Of a DNA stretch of 64,000 bases, positions 29,416 to 37,786 are shown piece after piece. The notes beneath the pieces are model-generated. The model searched no databases. It had not been told where the DNA came from and saw only the letters and a list, made by a program, of their open reading frames with translations. Source of the DNA: an alpha proteobacterium BAL199 (GTDB lineage: Bacteria > Pseudomonadota > Alphaproteobacteria > Thalassobaculales > Thalassobaculaceae); the NCBI GenBank assembly GCA_000171835.1, contig ABHC01000007.1, forward strand, positions 124,001-188,000. Reading direction: 5' to 3'. A program made the translations under genes and the position numbers. Every line of letters begins with the position of its first letter. The stretch's first letter is position 1.

Positions 29416-29940
29416 GTAAAAGGCATCGCGAATCCGCTGTTCCTGCGCGAGGAGGAGCTGCGCCAGGCGATCGAGATGCTGTTCTTCGCGTACCGTGACT
29501 TCACCGGTGAGCCGGACACCATCCTGGCCGGCCTCGGGCTCGGGCGGGCGCATCACCGGGTGATCTATTTCGTCGGCCGGAATCCCGGAATCACCGTGTC
29601 GGAGTTGTTGCGCATCCTGCGGATCACCAAACAGAGCCTGTCGCGGGTTCTCAGCCACCTGGTCGAGGAGCAATACATCGTGCAGCGGCCGGGTGAACGC
29701 GACCGGCGGCAGCGGCTGCTGTCCCTCACCCAGCGCGGCGTCGAACTCGAACGGCGGCTGACGGCCAACCAGCGCGAACGCATCGCCACCGCGTTCCGCA
29801 ACGCCGGCGCCGAAGCGGTCCAGGGTTTCAATCTGGTCCTGCACGGCATCATCGATCCGGAGGACCGCCCGCGCTTCGACGTGCCCGGCGTCGGGGGACC
29901 GACCGCCGCCGCACGTCTCAAGGCCGGCGGAAAGCGCTGA
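29407..29940 (+). CDS. MarR-family transcriptional regulator
   Basis: A 177-residue winged-helix regulator. The DNA-binding part is about residues 45-120: GRNPGITVSELLRILRITKQSLSRVLSHLVEE, then the wing with DRRQRLLSLT. Helices on both sides form the dimer interface. The ligand is unknown. It lies 11 bases before an OmpR-type response regulator gene on the same strand and may be cotranscribed with it, which points to control of an envelope or stress response. ilvE lies on the other side, divergent. Confidence 0.92.
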   Translation: MVDVKGIANPLFLREEELRQAIEMLFFAYRDFTGEPDTILAGLGLGRAHHRVIYFVGRNPGITVSELLRILRITKQSLSRVLSHLVEEQYIVQRPGERDRRQRLLSLTQRGVELERRLTANQRERIATAFRNAGAEAVQGFNLVLHGIIDPEDRPRFDVPGVGGPTAAARLKAGGKR

Positions 29941-29951
29941 GCCGCAAGGTC

Positions 29952-30707
29952 ATGGCCGAAAGCCCTTCAATCCCCCGGAAACACGCAGTGCCGGACGAAG
30001 CCGTGATGGCCGAGGATCTGCCGCACATCCTGGTCGTTGACGACGACCACCGGCTTCGCGAACTGCTGCGCCGCTTCCTGTCGGACAACGGGTTCCGGGT
30101 ATCGGCGGCCGGTGACGCTGCCGAGGCGCGTGCGCGCATGGCCGGGGTGGCATACGATCTCATGGTCCTGGACGTCATGATGCCGGGGGAGAGCGGCATC
30201 GAGTTGACCCGGGACCTGCGCCGCCGTGAGCGGATTCCCATCCTGATGCTGACAGCCATGGGCGAAGCCGAGCACCGGATTGCCGGGTTGGAAAGCGGCG
30301 TCGACGACTATCTCGCCAAGCCGTTCGAACCGCGCGAGCTTCTGCTGCGAATTCGCACGATCCTGCGCCGGGTCGGCGAGCCGTCGGTTGCGCAGGCCGC
30401 GGCTGCCGACACCGAGGTGAGATTCGGACCGTTCCGCTTCGATCTTGGTCAGAGCATCCTGTGGCGGGGCGATACTCCAGTACGGCTGACCGAAGCCGAA
30501 GCCGCATTGCTGCGGGCGTTTGCGCTCGCTCCCGGTGTCACCTTCAGCCGCGAAGATCTGGTCGACGGCAGCGCCGTTAACGGCGGAATCCGGACCGTCG
30601 ACGTGCAGATCACCCGCCTTCGTCGCAAGATCGAACCGGACTCGAAATTCCCTCGCTTCTTGCAGACGGTCCGCGGAAAGGGTTACGTGCTGCGACTGGA
30701 AAGCTGA
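29952..30707 (+). CDS. OmpR-family response regulator
   Basis: A 251-residue two-component output protein. The receiver domain (about 25-140) has the acidic pair DDD near residue 30, the phosphorylated Asp74 in LDVMMPG, and the switch lysine in AKPFEP. The C-terminal OmpR/PhoB winged helix (about 155-250) ends ITRLRRKIEPD...VRGKGYVLRLE. The next gene encodes the likely partner kinase, 14 bases downstream. An in-frame ATG at residue 19 (MAEDLPHI) could be the true start. Confidence 0.95.
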   Translation: MAESPSIPRKHAVPDEAVMAEDLPHILVVDDDHRLRELLRRFLSDNGFRVSAAGDAAEARARMAGVAYDLMVLDVMMPGESGIELTRDLRRRERIPILMLTAMGEAEHRIAGLESGVDDYLAKPFEPRELLLRIRTILRRVGEPSVAQAAAADTEVRFGPFRFDLGQSILWRGDTPVRLTEAEAALLRAFALAPGVTFSREDLVDGSAVNGGIRTVDVQITRLRRKIEPDSKFPRFLQTVRGKGYVLRLES

Positions 30708-30721
30708 GGTCCGCACCACCC

Positions 30722-32149
30722 ATGGCCGACGCGACCCGAACCGACCGACCTGCGCGCTCGGGCGCCGCCCGGTCTCGCCGCCAACCGGATGACGGTTCGG
30801 CGGCCAAGGGACAGGACGGCTTCAAGCTAGACCGCTGGGTGAAGCAGTTCCTGCCGAAGACCCTGTTCGGCCGTGCGCTGCTGATCATCGTTACCCCCCT
30901 GGTCCTGATGCAGGCTATCTCGGCCTATGTGTTCTATGACCGGCACTGGGAGATCATGACCCGACGGCTGGTCCACAGTCTTGCCGGCGACATCGCGTTC
31001 CTGGTCGAGGAACTGCGCCCGCCGATCACCGAGGAGGCGGTAACCCGGCTTTCGGAACGCACGATACGGCATTTCGACTTCGAGTTGGCATGGCGGCCGG
31101 GCGACATCCTGCCGAACCGCCAGCCCATCACCCTGTTCGACGACACCCGCGACGCCATGCAGGAGGCGATGCGCTCCAAGGTGCGGCGGCCCTATGTGAT
31201 GGATACCGACTCGATCGACCGGCGGATCGAAGTGCTGGTCCAACTCCCCGACGGGGTGCTGCAGGTGCTGGCACACAAGAAGCGGCTGTTCAGTTCGACC
31301 ACTTACATCTTCCTGATCTGGATGGTCGGCTCCTCGCTGGTGCTGTTCGCCATCGCCATCATCTTCATGCGCAATCAGATCCGCCCGATCCGACGGCTTG
31401 CGGTGGCGGCCCGCGCGTTCGGCCTCGGCCGGGACGTCACCGGCTTCAAACCGGAAGGCGCTACCGAGGTGCGGCAGGCCGCCAACTCGTTCCTGCAGAT
31501 GAAGGACCGGATCAACCGCCAGCTTACCCAGCGCACCGAGATGCTGGCCGGGGTCAGTCACGACCTGCGCACGCCGTTGACCCGGATGAAGCTGCAACTG
31601 GCCATGCTGGAGCACGCCCAGGAGATCGACGACCTGCAGGCCGACGTCAGCGAGATGGAGAAGATGGTCGAGGGCTACCTCGCCTTCGTGCGCGGCGAGG
31701 GCACGGAGACGCCGGTTCCCAGCGATGTGGCTGAACTGGTCGCCGACATCGTTCAGTCGGAACGCCGGGACGGCCCACCGATCAGCTACGAGCGTCCCGA
31801 CGCCGGCGAAGCTGCCCTGCCGGTGCGCCCGAACGCCCTGAAACGCGCGATCGCCAATCTGATCCAGAACGCCAAACGGTACGGCAAGCACGTCAGGGTG
31901 ACGGTGGTTCGAACCGGCGAACAGGTCGAAGTCCTGGTCGATGACGACGGGCCCGGGATCCCTGGCGACAAGCGGGCCTATGCCTTCCAGCCGTTCGTTC
32001 GCCTGGAGCCGTCGCGCAACCCGGCGACCGGTGGCACCGGCCTCGGCCTGACCATCGCGCGCGACATCGTGCGGGGCCACGGCGGCGACCTGACGCTCGA
32101 AACGTCGCCGGCGGGCGGATTGAGGGCGGTCGTCCGGCTGCCGATCTGA
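30722..32149 (+). CDS. EnvZ-type sensor histidine kinase
   Basis: A 475-residue membrane kinase. Two membrane segments (about 48-72 and 192-214) enclose a periplasmic sensor of about 120 residues with the RPPITEEAV pattern of EnvZ-like RisS/FeuQ-type kinases. HAMP follows (about 215-265), then the HisKA domain with phospho-acceptor His280 in VSHDLRTPLTRM and an ATPase domain with NLIQNAKRYG, DDDGPGIP and GGTGLGLTI. It probably phosphorylates the adjacent OmpR-type regulator. The signal sensed cannot be read from the sequence. Confidence 0.95.
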   Translation: MADATRTDRPARSGAARSRRQPDDGSAAKGQDGFKLDRWVKQFLPKTLFGRALLIIVTPLVLMQAISAYVFYDRHWEIMTRRLVHSLAGDIAFLVEELRPPITEEAVTRLSERTIRHFDFELAWRPGDILPNRQPITLFDDTRDAMQEAMRSKVRRPYVMDTDSIDRRIEVLVQLPDGVLQVLAHKKRLFSSTTYIFLIWMVGSSLVLFAIAIIFMRNQIRPIRRLAVAARAFGLGRDVTGFKPEGATEVRQAANSFLQMKDRINRQLTQRTEMLAGVSHDLRTPLTRMKLQLAMLEHAQEIDDLQADVSEMEKMVEGYLAFVRGEGTETPVPSDVAELVADIVQSERRDGPPISYERPDAGEAALPVRPNALKRAIANLIQNAKRYGKHVRVTVVRTGEQVEVLVDDDGPGIPGDKRAYAFQPFVRLEPSRNPATGGTGLGLTIARDIVRGHGGDLTLETSPAGGLRAVVRLPI

Positions 32150-32246
32150 TACTGGACAACCCCTACTGGCAGAACCAAACCAATCGAGCGTTAACGCTTT
32201 ATTGGCGATGTGTCGACTACACACCTCCGATCAGAGCGAGGTCGGC

Positions 32247-33776
32247 ATGCGCATATCCACTCACCCGGTGCGGGAACGTGTATCCGGTATTCTGTCCGCC
32301 ACGGCTTTTGGCATCGTCGTGGCATTCTCGATCGGCGTCGGGGTGACCAGCTACAAGTTGAGTGTCTACTGGTTTGAGACCAACAAGTTCGAGGAACAGG
32401 TTACCGCACTCAGGCTGGTCGATGCGTTTGTGGCGAACTACAGCGATCTGCGCGGTGCCCAACTCGACAGCGGCGCTCCGGTCCCGGCGACGTTCCGGGC
32501 GCATTCCATCGAACGCTTCAATCGGGCGCGCATCGGTGATCGGCAGTTGCGCCTCGATTGGCTGGGCATCCCTGGTCGAGAGATCCGGACCGCACCACGG
32601 GACGCCGCAACCGCCGACGCGATCCTGGAGGCGGCCCGTACCGGAAATCACCTGCCGAGCAGCCAGTGGTGGACCACCGATGGGCAGCGCGCGTTCCGCA
32701 CGATCGCGCCGTCGGTGGCCAGCCAGCAGGCCTGCGTCGACTGTCACAATCAACACCTCGATGGCCGCAAGCCCTGGTACCTGAACGACGTCATGGGAGC
32801 GTTCGTGATCGACGTACCGGCCGAGGACTTCCTGACCAAGACGCGCGACCAGTCGGTCCTGATTGGCGTTCTGTTCTTTGTCATCGCCGGCTCGGTCAGT
32901 GCCGCGATCCTGCGGCTGCAATTGCTCAGACAGGCGACCGCAATCGCAGCGGTAACCGAACGGGAACGCATGGCGGTCGAAGGCCAGAAGGCCGCCGAAG
33001 CCGCCAACCAGGCGAAATCGGAGTTCCTGGCAATGATGAGTCACGAACTGCGCACGCCGCTGAACGCCATCATCGGGTTCTCCGAGTTGATGGCGAGCGG
33101 TCTCCACGGCCCGCTGCCACCGCGCCAGCATGGCTACGCCAAGGACATTCAGCAGAGCGGCCGGCATCTGCTGAATGTGATCGGGAACATCCTCGACCTC
33201 GCCGAGGCGGAGTCGAAACAGATCAATCTGTTCGAGGTGGACATCGAACTGGAGGCCGTCATCGAGCCGTGCCTGCGGCTAATCGCACCCCAAGCGTCGG
33301 AGGGGCGCGTTCAGGTGACCGCGACCCTGCCGACCGGGGTGCGCTTATTGTGCGACGTAACCAAGCTGCGCCAGACACTGCTCAACCTGTTGTCGAACGC
33401 CGTGAAGTTCACCGATCCCGGCGGCACCGTCCGTGTCTCCGTCTCGGTCCAAGGCGATGGCCTCCTGGACATCACTGTGGCCGACACCGGCATCGGGATC
33501 CGCCCCGAGGACGTCCCCCGGATACTGAAGCGGTTCGAGCAGGTCGAGTCACAGATGCACCGCAGTCGCGAGGGTGCCGGTCTCGGACTGCCGCTCGCCA
33601 AAGCCCTCACCGAAGCCCATGGCGGCGTCCTGGAGGTCACCAGCGACTTCGGCCACGGGACGACGGCCCGAATCATCTTGCCGGCTACACGCGTGCTTGT
33701 GCAGCCGGATCCAATCGACGCGGCTGCCAGTCCGGCCACACTGCGCTGGGATCCGAACGCGGAATGCCTAGCCTGA
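32247..33776 (+). CDS. Histidine kinase with haem-type (Tll0287-like) sensor domain
   Basis: A 509-residue membrane kinase. A first membrane segment (about 13-34) is followed by a periplasmic domain of the DUF3365/Tll0287 type carrying the c-type haem motif Cys163-x-x-Cys166-His167 (CVDCH). The second membrane segment is about 205-228. The cytoplasmic part has HisKA with His266 (MMSHELRTPLNAI) and an HATPase domain with NLLSNAVKF and DTGIGIRPEDV. There is no linked receiver or output gene. ATG 32247 is chosen for GAGG six bases upstream; in-frame TTG 32202 and ATG 32208 lie earlier without such a site. Confidence 0.9.
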   Translation: MRISTHPVRERVSGILSATAFGIVVAFSIGVGVTSYKLSVYWFETNKFEEQVTALRLVDAFVANYSDLRGAQLDSGAPVPATFRAHSIERFNRARIGDRQLRLDWLGIPGREIRTAPRDAATADAILEAARTGNHLPSSQWWTTDGQRAFRTIAPSVASQQACVDCHNQHLDGRKPWYLNDVMGAFVIDVPAEDFLTKTRDQSVLIGVLFFVIAGSVSAAILRLQLLRQATAIAAVTERERMAVEGQKAAEAANQAKSEFLAMMSHELRTPLNAIIGFSELMASGLHGPLPPRQHGYAKDIQQSGRHLLNVIGNILDLAEAESKQINLFEVDIELEAVIEPCLRLIAPQASEGRVQVTATLPTGVRLLCDVTKLRQTLLNLLSNAVKFTDPGGTVRVSVSVQGDGLLDITVADTGIGIRPEDVPRILKRFEQVESQMHRSREGAGLGLPLAKALTEAHGGVLEVTSDFGHGTTARIILPATRVLVQPDPIDAAASPATLRWDPNAECLA

Positions 33777-33791
33777 CAGCGCGGCGAGGTT

Positions 33792-34145
33792 CTAGTGGAG
33801 GCGGCCGCCGTTCGGCACGGGATGGGTCGGTCGGACCAGAACAACATTGCCATCCGCGTCGGGAAACCCGAGAACCAGAATCTCGCTCATGAACGGGCCG
33901 ATCTGACGAGGCGGGAAATTGACCACCGCCGCCACCTGCTGCCCGATCAACGTCTCCGGCGTGTAGAGCTGGGTGATCTGGGCCGAGGTTTTGCGGGTAC
34001 CGATTTCCGGCCCGAAGTCCACCCACAGCTTGAAGGCCGGCTTGCGGGCCTCGGGAAACGGCTGCACGTCGGTCACCGTGCCGACGCGGACGTCGACCTT
34101 GAGAAAGTCTCCGAAGCCGATGGTCTCAGTCGCGTCGTCTGCCAT
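33792..34145 (-). CDS. csaA: tRNA-binding protein CsaA-like
   Basis: A 117-residue protein consisting of one OB-fold tRNA-binding domain: DFLKVDVRVGTVTDV, a KLWVDFGPEIG segment, SAQITQLY and VVNFPPRQIGPFMSEILVLGF. CsaA has been linked to tRNA binding and chaperone-like export functions. The ATG has AGGAG about six bases upstream; longer upstream frames lack such a site. It is convergent with the haem-type kinase gene. Confidence 0.9.
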   Translation of the reverse strand: MADDATETIGFGDFLKVDVRVGTVTDVQPFPEARKPAFKLWVDFGPEIGTRKTSAQITQLYTPETLIGQQVAAVVNFPPRQIGPFMSEILVLGFPDADGNVVLVRPTHPVPNGGRLH

Positions 34146-34243
34146 GCCCGTCTCCTGGCCCACTCGTCTGTCCGTCCACTCCTGGCCGGGTAACATGCCG
34201 TCTTCGTTGCTGGCAAGGCGCGGAACATGGGACCTCAAACGCC

Positions 34244-34277
34244 GAGAGGCCGCCCCGGTTACCCGGAACGGCCTCTC
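34244..34277 (-). terminator. Hairpin after the phasin gene
   Basis: GAGAGGCCG (34244-34252) and CGGCCTCTC (34269-34277) form a perfect 9-bp stem 38 bases past the phasin stop. On the minus strand it is followed only by GGCGTTTG, so the U-run is poor; it may act as a 3' stabilising hairpin or weak terminator. Confidence 0.5.
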
Positions 34278-34314
34278 TACACACACGCCTCGGGAGGGGC
34301 GTTGGATCGAAGTC

Positions 34315-34746
34315 TTACTTCTTGGCCTTCTCGGTCAACACGCGGATCTCGTCGAGCGACTCGGCGACCCGCTTGTTGATCACGTCGAAGGCTTCGCCAT
34401 TCGACTTCGCGACCATCTCGGACAGTTCCTTCATGTTCGCGATCGCCTTCTCGAAGGCGGTCTTCGTCAGCTCGGTGCCCTTGGCGGCCTTCGCCTCCGG
34501 TGCGCCGTTGCCCATGAACGACTGCATGTTCTTCTGAAGCTCTTCGACCGTCTGGCGCATGATGTCCGCCTGGCGCTTGGCAATCGCCTGCATGCCTTCG
34601 ACGGCCAACTGGTTGGCGCTGGTCAGCGCTTCGATGTTCTTCTTCTGGGCGGCGACCACGGCGTCGACGTCCACATTCGGAATCTTGAACTCACCCATCA
34701 TCTTCTGGACGTCCATATCCATGAAGGGATTCTTGAACTCGGTCAT
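34315..34746 (-). CDS. Phasin-family protein
   Basis: A 143-residue, almost entirely helical, charged protein of the phasin family (PF09361 type), which coats polyhydroxyalkanoate granules. The pattern from about residue 30 (VVAAQKKNIEALTSANQLAVEGMQAIAKRQADI) is characteristic. It suggests this organism stores PHA, although no PHA synthase lies in the window. The ATG has AGGAG upstream. An AT-richer stretch of 164 bases upstream probably carries its promoter. Confidence 0.92.
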   Translation of the reverse strand: MTEFKNPFMDMDVQKMMGEFKIPNVDVDAVVAAQKKNIEALTSANQLAVEGMQAIAKRQADIMRQTVEELQKNMQSFMGNGAPEAKAAKGTELTKTAFEKAIANMKELSEMVAKSNGEAFDVINKRVAESLDEIRVLTEKAKK

Positions 34747-34910
34747 GATGATCTCCTGTTGCCCGGCTTGAACGCTTCGTCCCGCAGTGGCGGCGCGATG
34801 CTGCACCGCACAATTACCAAACATAGATGCGGTCGGGCCCCGAGAGTGTCAATGGATTTTTGTGCAGTGCAGCAAAAAATTTCGCTACGCCGCAATCCGG
34901 CATAATTGGG

Positions 34911-35765
34911 TCAGTTCGTCAGAGTGGCCGGTCCGATACCCACAGCAGCGCGAGCCGCTTCCGACTCTTTCAGCAAAGCAACAATACCGCCGAGTGCGGC
35001 ATCGGCAATCGGTGCAGCGACGGCACCCCAGCTTCGGTCCAGGGAGCCACCGGGCACCACGTTGTCCTGATCGACGACGCCGATTTGCTTGCCGTGCGCA
35101 TCGAGCACGATCCATGAGATCACCACCCGGTCGTTGCCGGTGTTGAGCCGGGTGATCGAGACATCGCCCTGCACCACATGGCCGTTCTCGGCGACATCGG
35201 TGGTCAGTTGCACCGGTGCCCGGTCCAGCGCCAGTTCCAGCGCCCGCCGCAGCAGGTCGTTGCCGTCACCGGGCGCGCCGTCAACGGGATAGACAGTGAC
35301 CTTCGGAACGATGACCACCACATCGGGCTTCTGTGGCCGCAACCAGGCCGCCACCTTGGCCGTCGACTCCGACAGTTGTGCGTCAGAGGCGACGATGTCG
35401 GTACGCTCGCCGATCACCGTTCCGTCCGGGCGCGCCAACGTCCAGGCGATCTCCATACGGCCGTCCGGCAACCGACGGCCGGCGCCCGACAGAAACAGGC
35501 TGGCGCGATTGCTGATCCGCACATTGGCGGCAACGTCCTGCTTCTGCAGCGCTTCGGCCGCCAGATCGGCGATCAACTGCCCGGTGTCCGCCGGCACACC
35601 TTCGACTGGCAGGACCACCACGCCTTCGGTGGTCGGCGCGATCAGGAATGGCGCCTTGGCGAGATTGGCTTCGTCCTTGGAGAACGGCTGGGGGACCTGT
35701 CCGCAGGCCGCCAGCAGCAGCAAGCCGCCCAGCCCGGCGACAGCCCCGATCACATGATCCAGCAT
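34911..35765 (-). CDS. Conserved lipoprotein, unknown function
   Basis: A 284-residue protein with a signal segment and lipobox LAAC (Cys at residue 21), so it should be a membrane-anchored periplasmic lipoprotein. The mature part has alternating strands with GVVVLPVEGVP, ISWIVLDAHGKQIGVVDQDN and a final alanine-rich helix, resembling GNA1162/LpoB-like TolB-N folds only loosely. It is the last gene of the lgt-midA-pgeF-M24 minus-strand run. I do not recognise a precise function. Confidence 0.8.
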   Translation of the reverse strand: MLDHVIGAVAGLGGLLLLAACGQVPQPFSKDEANLAKAPFLIAPTTEGVVVLPVEGVPADTGQLIADLAAEALQKQDVAANVRISNRASLFLSGAGRRLPDGRMEIAWTLARPDGTVIGERTDIVASDAQLSESTAKVAAWLRPQKPDVVVIVPKVTVYPVDGAPGDGNDLLRRALELALDRAPVQLTTDVAENGHVVQGDVSITRLNTGNDRVVISWIVLDAHGKQIGVVDQDNVVPGGSLDRSWGAVAAPIADAALGGIVALLKESEAARAAVGIGPATLTN

Positions 35766-35818
35766 CCGACCATCAACCCAAGAAACAGCATGGCGAGAAA
35801 GATCAACAGGTGCGGCAT
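35750..35818 (-). CDS. Possible 22-residue membrane microprotein
   Basis: Between the M24-fold gene and the lipoprotein gene there is an ATG frame of 22 codons that is almost fully hydrophobic (MPHLLIFLAMLFLGL then MVGCWIM). It fills the 77-base gap and overlaps the lipoprotein start by 16 bases. No clear Shine-Dalgarno precedes it. It could be a one-helix microprotein, a translation-coupling leader, or chance. Confidence 0.3.
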   Translation of the reverse strand: MPHLLIFLAMLFLGLMVGCWIM

Positions 35819-35842
35819 GACCGGGATATGCCCGTACCCGCG

Positions 35843-36994
35843 CTACTTTGCAACGAGCTCCAGCGGCATCGACGACAGCCGCTCCGGCGCACCGTCCGTA
35901 ACGATGACGGTTTCACCCAGGCTCATGGCCAGATTGGCGTCGCTGTCCATCAGGATCATGTGCAGGAAGAACACCATGCCCGGCGCCGCCGGTTCCGGAT
36001 TGCCGTGGTAGAACATCGGGTAGTCCATCCATATCGGCGCGAACACAGCCCCCAGTGAATAGCCGCAGGCGTTCAGCCGCGCATCGCGGAACCCGTGGAC
36101 ATCCATCACCCGGGCGTGGGCGTCGAACACCTCTCCGATCGGCCGCCCTGGCCGCAACGCCGCCTTGCACGCCTCCAGCGCTTCTGCGCAGGCGTCGAAC
36201 ATGCGCCGCTGGCGATCCGGCACCGGTCCGATCGGGATCGTGCGCATCAGGCAGGCGTGGTAGTGCCGGTAGGCCCCGGCAAACTCCAAAGTCAGTTGAT
36301 CGGCACTACCCAGGGTGCGCCGCCCGGTGAAGTACCGGCACAGCAAGGCATCCGAACCGGATCCGATGATGAACTCGTTGCCGGGGTAGTCGCCGCCGCC
36401 CGCGAACACCGCGCCCTGCATCGCCGCCAGGATCGCCCCTTCGTCGGCGCCCGGTCCGGTCAGCCGGTGTGCCTCGCGCAACGCGTCGTCGGCGAGTTCC
36501 GCCGCGCGCCGGACGTAGGCCAACTCGGCCGGCGATTTTACCATGCGCAGCCGCGAGATCAGTTCGGAGGCATCGACTAGCGTGGCAAACCCGTCCAGCG
36601 CCGCATCCAGGCGTTTGCCGTTGCGGGCGTTCAAACCGTAGCTGTCGTACTCCACGCCGAGGCGCCTGCCGCCCGCTCGCTTCTCGTCCAGCAGAGCGCG
36701 CAGGTCGTCGGCCGGTGACGCTCCGTCCCGGTCGACCCAGATCCGGATATCCTCGATCAGGCTGGTGTTGCGCGCCTGGCGCAGGTCCGGCGCCCGGGTC
36801 AGAAGCGCCAAAGTACCGTCGGCGCCGAGATACAGGCATTGGAAGAAGCAGAACCCGAAGGTGTCATAGCCGGTGAGCCAGAACATGCTCTCCTGCTTGA
36901 ACATCAGCAGGCCGTCGAGCCCAGCCTCCGCCATGGCCGACAGGGTCTGCGCGCGCCGCTGATCAAACTCGATGCGTTCGAAGTGCAGGGCCAT
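35843..36994 (-). CDS. M24-fold (creatinase/DoeA-like) hydrolase lacking metal ligands
   Basis: A 383-residue protein with a creatinase-type N-terminal domain and a pita-bread catalytic domain (from about residue 155). The five metal ligands of M24 aminopeptidases are mostly missing: the first aspartate is Glu237 (LTLEFAG), the second is replaced near Cys248, the GHGIG histidine is Tyr312, the EPG glutamate is His345; only Glu361 (GETVIV) remains. The YRHYHACLMRT stretch resembles metal-free relatives such as ectoine hydrolase or creatinase. Automatic annotation as Xaa-Pro aminopeptidase would probably be wrong. Its start lies two bases after pgeF. Confidence 0.8.
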   Translation of the reverse strand: MALHFERIEFDQRRAQTLSAMAEAGLDGLLMFKQESMFWLTGYDTFGFCFFQCLYLGADGTLALLTRAPDLRQARNTSLIEDIRIWVDRDGASPADDLRALLDEKRAGGRRLGVEYDSYGLNARNGKRLDAALDGFATLVDASELISRLRMVKSPAELAYVRRAAELADDALREAHRLTGPGADEGAILAAMQGAVFAGGGDYPGNEFIIGSGSDALLCRYFTGRRTLGSADQLTLEFAGAYRHYHACLMRTIPIGPVPDRQRRMFDACAEALEACKAALRPGRPIGEVFDAHARVMDVHGFRDARLNACGYSLGAVFAPIWMDYPMFYHGNPEPAAPGMVFFLHMILMDSDANLAMSLGETVIVTDGAPERLSSMPLELVAK

Positions 36995-36996
36995 GG

Positions 36997-37761
36997 TCAG
37001 GCTCCGAAGGTTATCGCCGCGAGCTGCCGGCCATAATCCGGATGGCCGCGGTGGCACGAACGGCGGTAGCTGAAGAAGTTGGCCTCGTCCTGGCACGTAT
37101 CGCTGTCGAGCCGGTAGACCTCGGCAAGCCCGAGGGCCGTCAGGCGCAGTGCCAGATATCCGGACAGGTCGAACAGAAAATGCCCTTCGCGTTCCGCCTG
37201 CTCGAAAAACCGGGCGTTCTCGCGGTCTTGCTCCAGGAACGGCTGGGGGAACTCCGGCCCGACTTCGTATGACCGCAGCGCGATGCACGGACCGATCGCC
37301 GCCCGGATCCCGTCGGGCCGCGCACCCAGCTCGATCATCGCGTCGACCGTCGCCTCGCACACCCCGGTGACGGCCCCGCGCCAGCCGGCGTGGCAGGCAC
37401 CGATCACCCCGTCGTCTGGCGCGGAGAACAGCACCGGCGCACAGTCAGCCGCCAGCACGCCAAGCGCGACGTTGGGGGTCATGGTCACGAAACCGTCGGC
37501 CTCGCGCCGGTCTTCGGGATTGCTGGTCTCGTCGACCAGGACAACCTTGGCCGAATGAACCTGATGGTTGGTGAACAGCGCCGACGCCGGCAGGTCGAGC
37601 GCCGCCATCGCCCGAGCCCGATTGGCGTTCACGTCGGCCGGCGAATCCCCGCTGCCGCGCCCGCAATTCAGCGAGGTGTAGATCCCGCCACTGACCCCGC
37701 CGCGCCGCGTGAAGAACGCGTGGCGAACCTTGCCCTCATCGAAGCCGTCGATCTGGATCAC
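36997..37761 (-). CDS. pgeF: Purine nucleoside/peptidoglycan editing factor PgeF (YfiH, laccase domain)
   Basis: A 254-residue cytoplasmic protein of the Cu-oxidase_4/DUF152 family. Zinc-site residues are visible in NHQVHSAKV, AADCAPVLF and CHAGWRGAV. Members have been described as purine nucleoside phosphorylases/adenosine deaminases and as peptidoglycan editing factors preventing misincorporation by MurC. The start is GTG. It lies between the midA-like and M24-fold genes; the lgt-midA-pgeF order is frequent in alphaproteobacteria. Confidence 0.93.
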   Translation of the reverse strand: MIQIDGFDEGKVRHAFFTRRGGVSGGIYTSLNCGRGSGDSPADVNANRARAMAALDLPASALFTNHQVHSAKVVLVDETSNPEDRREADGFVTMTPNVALGVLAADCAPVLFSAPDDGVIGACHAGWRGAVTGVCEATVDAMIELGARPDGIRAAIGPCIALRSYEVGPEFPQPFLEQDRENARFFEQAEREGHFLFDLSGYLALRLTALGLAEVYRLDSDTCQDEANFFSYRRSCHRGHPDYGRQLAAITFGA

Positions 37762-37786
37762 CGCCTTGGTGCCCTCTCGTTGCTGG

